From: Chrysomallon squamiferum
Taxonomy: Eukaryota; Mollusca; Gastropoda; Neomphalida; Peltospiridae
NCBI GenBank assembly: GCA_012295275.1
Contig: CM022679.1
Location: 17,310,342-17,374,341 of the forward strand
Length of the DNA: 64,000 nucleotides
Direction: 5' to 3'
Under the pieces are notes generated by a model. That model saw only the letters and a program-made list of their open reading frames with translations, was not told the origin of the DNA and searched no databases. Below, piece by piece: positions 62,611 through 64,000 of this stretch; the stretch's first letter is position 1, and every line of letters begins with the position of its first letter. A program made the position numbers and the translations under genes.

Positions 62611-63430
62611 GTACACCAGCTGAACTTTGTCATTTGCGTGAAAGAATAACATGATATTAAGGATCAGAATAGTTATTATTTGTAATATAACCTGCTTTTC
62701 TTTTTTCTTTTTAAAAATAGTTTTGTTTTGCTTTGATTCAAGAACAAATAAGACTGTTCATCATTAATACTGTTTAACCATGCTAACTTTAACTCAAAGT
62801 TATTATAATCAGTGATTTTTTGAAAAACCAATTAATTCAGTCTCATTTGAAAAAGTTCTTGTCTGAGTTAATTTAGAAAGATGTTAAGATTTAATCACTA
62901 ACGGTGTTGACTGGTATATTCATTGTGTTTGTTTAATAAGAATCAGATATTTTCAAGTAACTATACTTGTCGAGCTTATTTTCTTAAAACATGTACATGA
63001 ATGAATTCGCATGTGTTTTTGATAAATCCGTTACCAATGTGTCAGAATCGTGGGGTATATGTATCATGATAACAAAATGTGTACTAGCAGTAAAAATTGA
63101 ATAGCGGACAAACAAAACAAAATAAAATAAATTTAGTATTAAAACTTTAACTTTATATTATTACACAACCTGTTTTTCAATGACAGGAGGAAATAAAGTA
63201 AATAAAAAACAAAAAACAACAACAAAAAATTAAAACAAAAACAAAAGTAAAAAGAAATAAAAAAGGTACAGATGGCAATAAATTAAAAACATGTTTAGAA
63301 AATAAAATAATGACTATTATAAATATATATTGTTTTCATTGTGCTTTATATTGTTCTGTGTTTCAAAAAAAAGTTTACAACATGTATAATAAACTTAAAA
63401 ATTTATATTTTATACCTACATATTTTAAAC

Positions 63431-63433
<3 letters not shown>

Positions 63434-63501
<68 letters not shown>
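63434..63501. repeat. GA microsatellite, about 68 bp
   Basis: A perfect (GA)n run, the second long GA run of the right half. Confidence 0.95.
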
Positions 63502-63504
<3 letters not shown>

Positions 63505-63739
63505 CTACTGATCACAAAATATAGCAGAAGGTGCTGTTATTTTTAAATTATTATTTAAAAAAAAGAATTAGGATAAATAAAACAACTTTAAGTCATTTTA
63601 AAGTCTCTAAAAACAAATTGTAGAAATCTAAATTGTTTTTCAAGTCTCGTTTAATGGATTCTTTGCTCGGTTTCAATCACAACATGCAATTTTATGTGTT
63701 CAAGCAAGCAATAAACATTTCAAATTAGTTGTGCGTTTT

Positions 63740-64000
63740 TTCTTTTTTCTTCTTTGGCAACAAAAACATCACGTTTCTGCAGGCTAGAAGGCTGAGAAAA
63801 CTGAAATGTTAAAGGAAATTGTCGTAAAAGCTAAATGTGTGATACTGCGTGAGACCATAAAGCACTTCCTTCTTCGTACAACATAAAGAGATTTGAGCCG
63901 CATTCCTCACCAAATCTACTCGGCGATAACCATACAAAGATAATATATTTTCCGGAATTCCATTTTTGAGGTCCTAAGGGGAGAGCAGTTTTGTAAAAGT
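63740..64000. other. Right edge: complex CpG-containing sequence
   Basis: Balanced unique sequence continues to the window end. I see no open frame with splice sites. Confidence 0.3.

Noticed and set aside
1-64000. Canonical tRNA, rRNA genes, CRISPR arrays, viral or prophage genes, LINE reverse transcriptase
   Set aside because: None was recognised by reading both strands; only the degenerate tRNA-like SINE head at 26.74 kb came close.

Overview
The window reads as nuclear DNA of an animal, most likely a lophotrochozoan and plausibly a coleoid cephalopod or other mollusc. The evidence is very AT-rich sequence, dense microsatellites (ATT, GA, ATAC/ATGT, CA), poly-A/T runs, introns of one to several kilobases, GT-AG splice sites, and decayed animal-type DNA transposons. 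There are no bacterial operons, rRNA genes or CRISPR arrays. I could not identify the species. Nearly all long ORFs are translated microsatellites or chance.

The left half (about 2.2-35.7 kb) is best explained as one minus-strand, multi-exon, protein-coding gene. Its exons (13-163 nt) are mostly too short for an ORF scan. I reconstructed them from splice sites, open frames and the requirement that intron phases join. Exon 1 starts at a strong ATG at 35721 and ends at a GTAAGT donor. The best-supported part is the exon chain at 12947-12988, 10249-10411, 8766-8856, 8148-8162, 5214-5357 and 4427-4520, where six exons join in phase and give a continuous helix-rich protein. Upstream exons at 27.6, 25.2, 20.2 and 19.1 kb are good; those at 31.8, 27.3, 17.1, 16.9, 16.5 and 15.4 kb are tentative. 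An exon at 2190-2279 is clearly coding-like but does not join in phase to its neighbour. The gene runs off the left edge. I do not firmly recognise the protein. Its N-terminal half has a weak, memory-based resemblance to vertebrate C12orf56, a protein of unknown function.

The introns hold transposon remains. One is a Tigger/pogo-type fragment (22.8-23.25 kb, plus strand). Another is an almost complete 1.2-kb element with terminal inverted repeats and TA target duplications (33640-34825), carrying a broken C-terminal transposase remnant and six copies of a 14-bp motif. There is also a possible tRNA-derived SINE head (26.74-26.82 kb) and several decayed repeats.

The right half (about 36-64 kb) has no gene I can support. 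It is low-complexity DNA interrupted by blocks of high-complexity, CpG-containing sequence with homeodomain-, Sox-, TCF-, GATA- and bicoid/Otx-like words. These blocks may be regulatory. CpG is scarce across the gene and common from its promoter rightward, which would fit germline gene-body methylation. Other structures there include a long hairpin flanking a TA microsatellite (57.5-57.8 kb), a perfect ATA/TAT palindrome (54.5 kb), a decayed 29-bp tandem repeat (48.3-48.55 kb) and a 29-bp sequence present at 41.58 and 45.14 kb.
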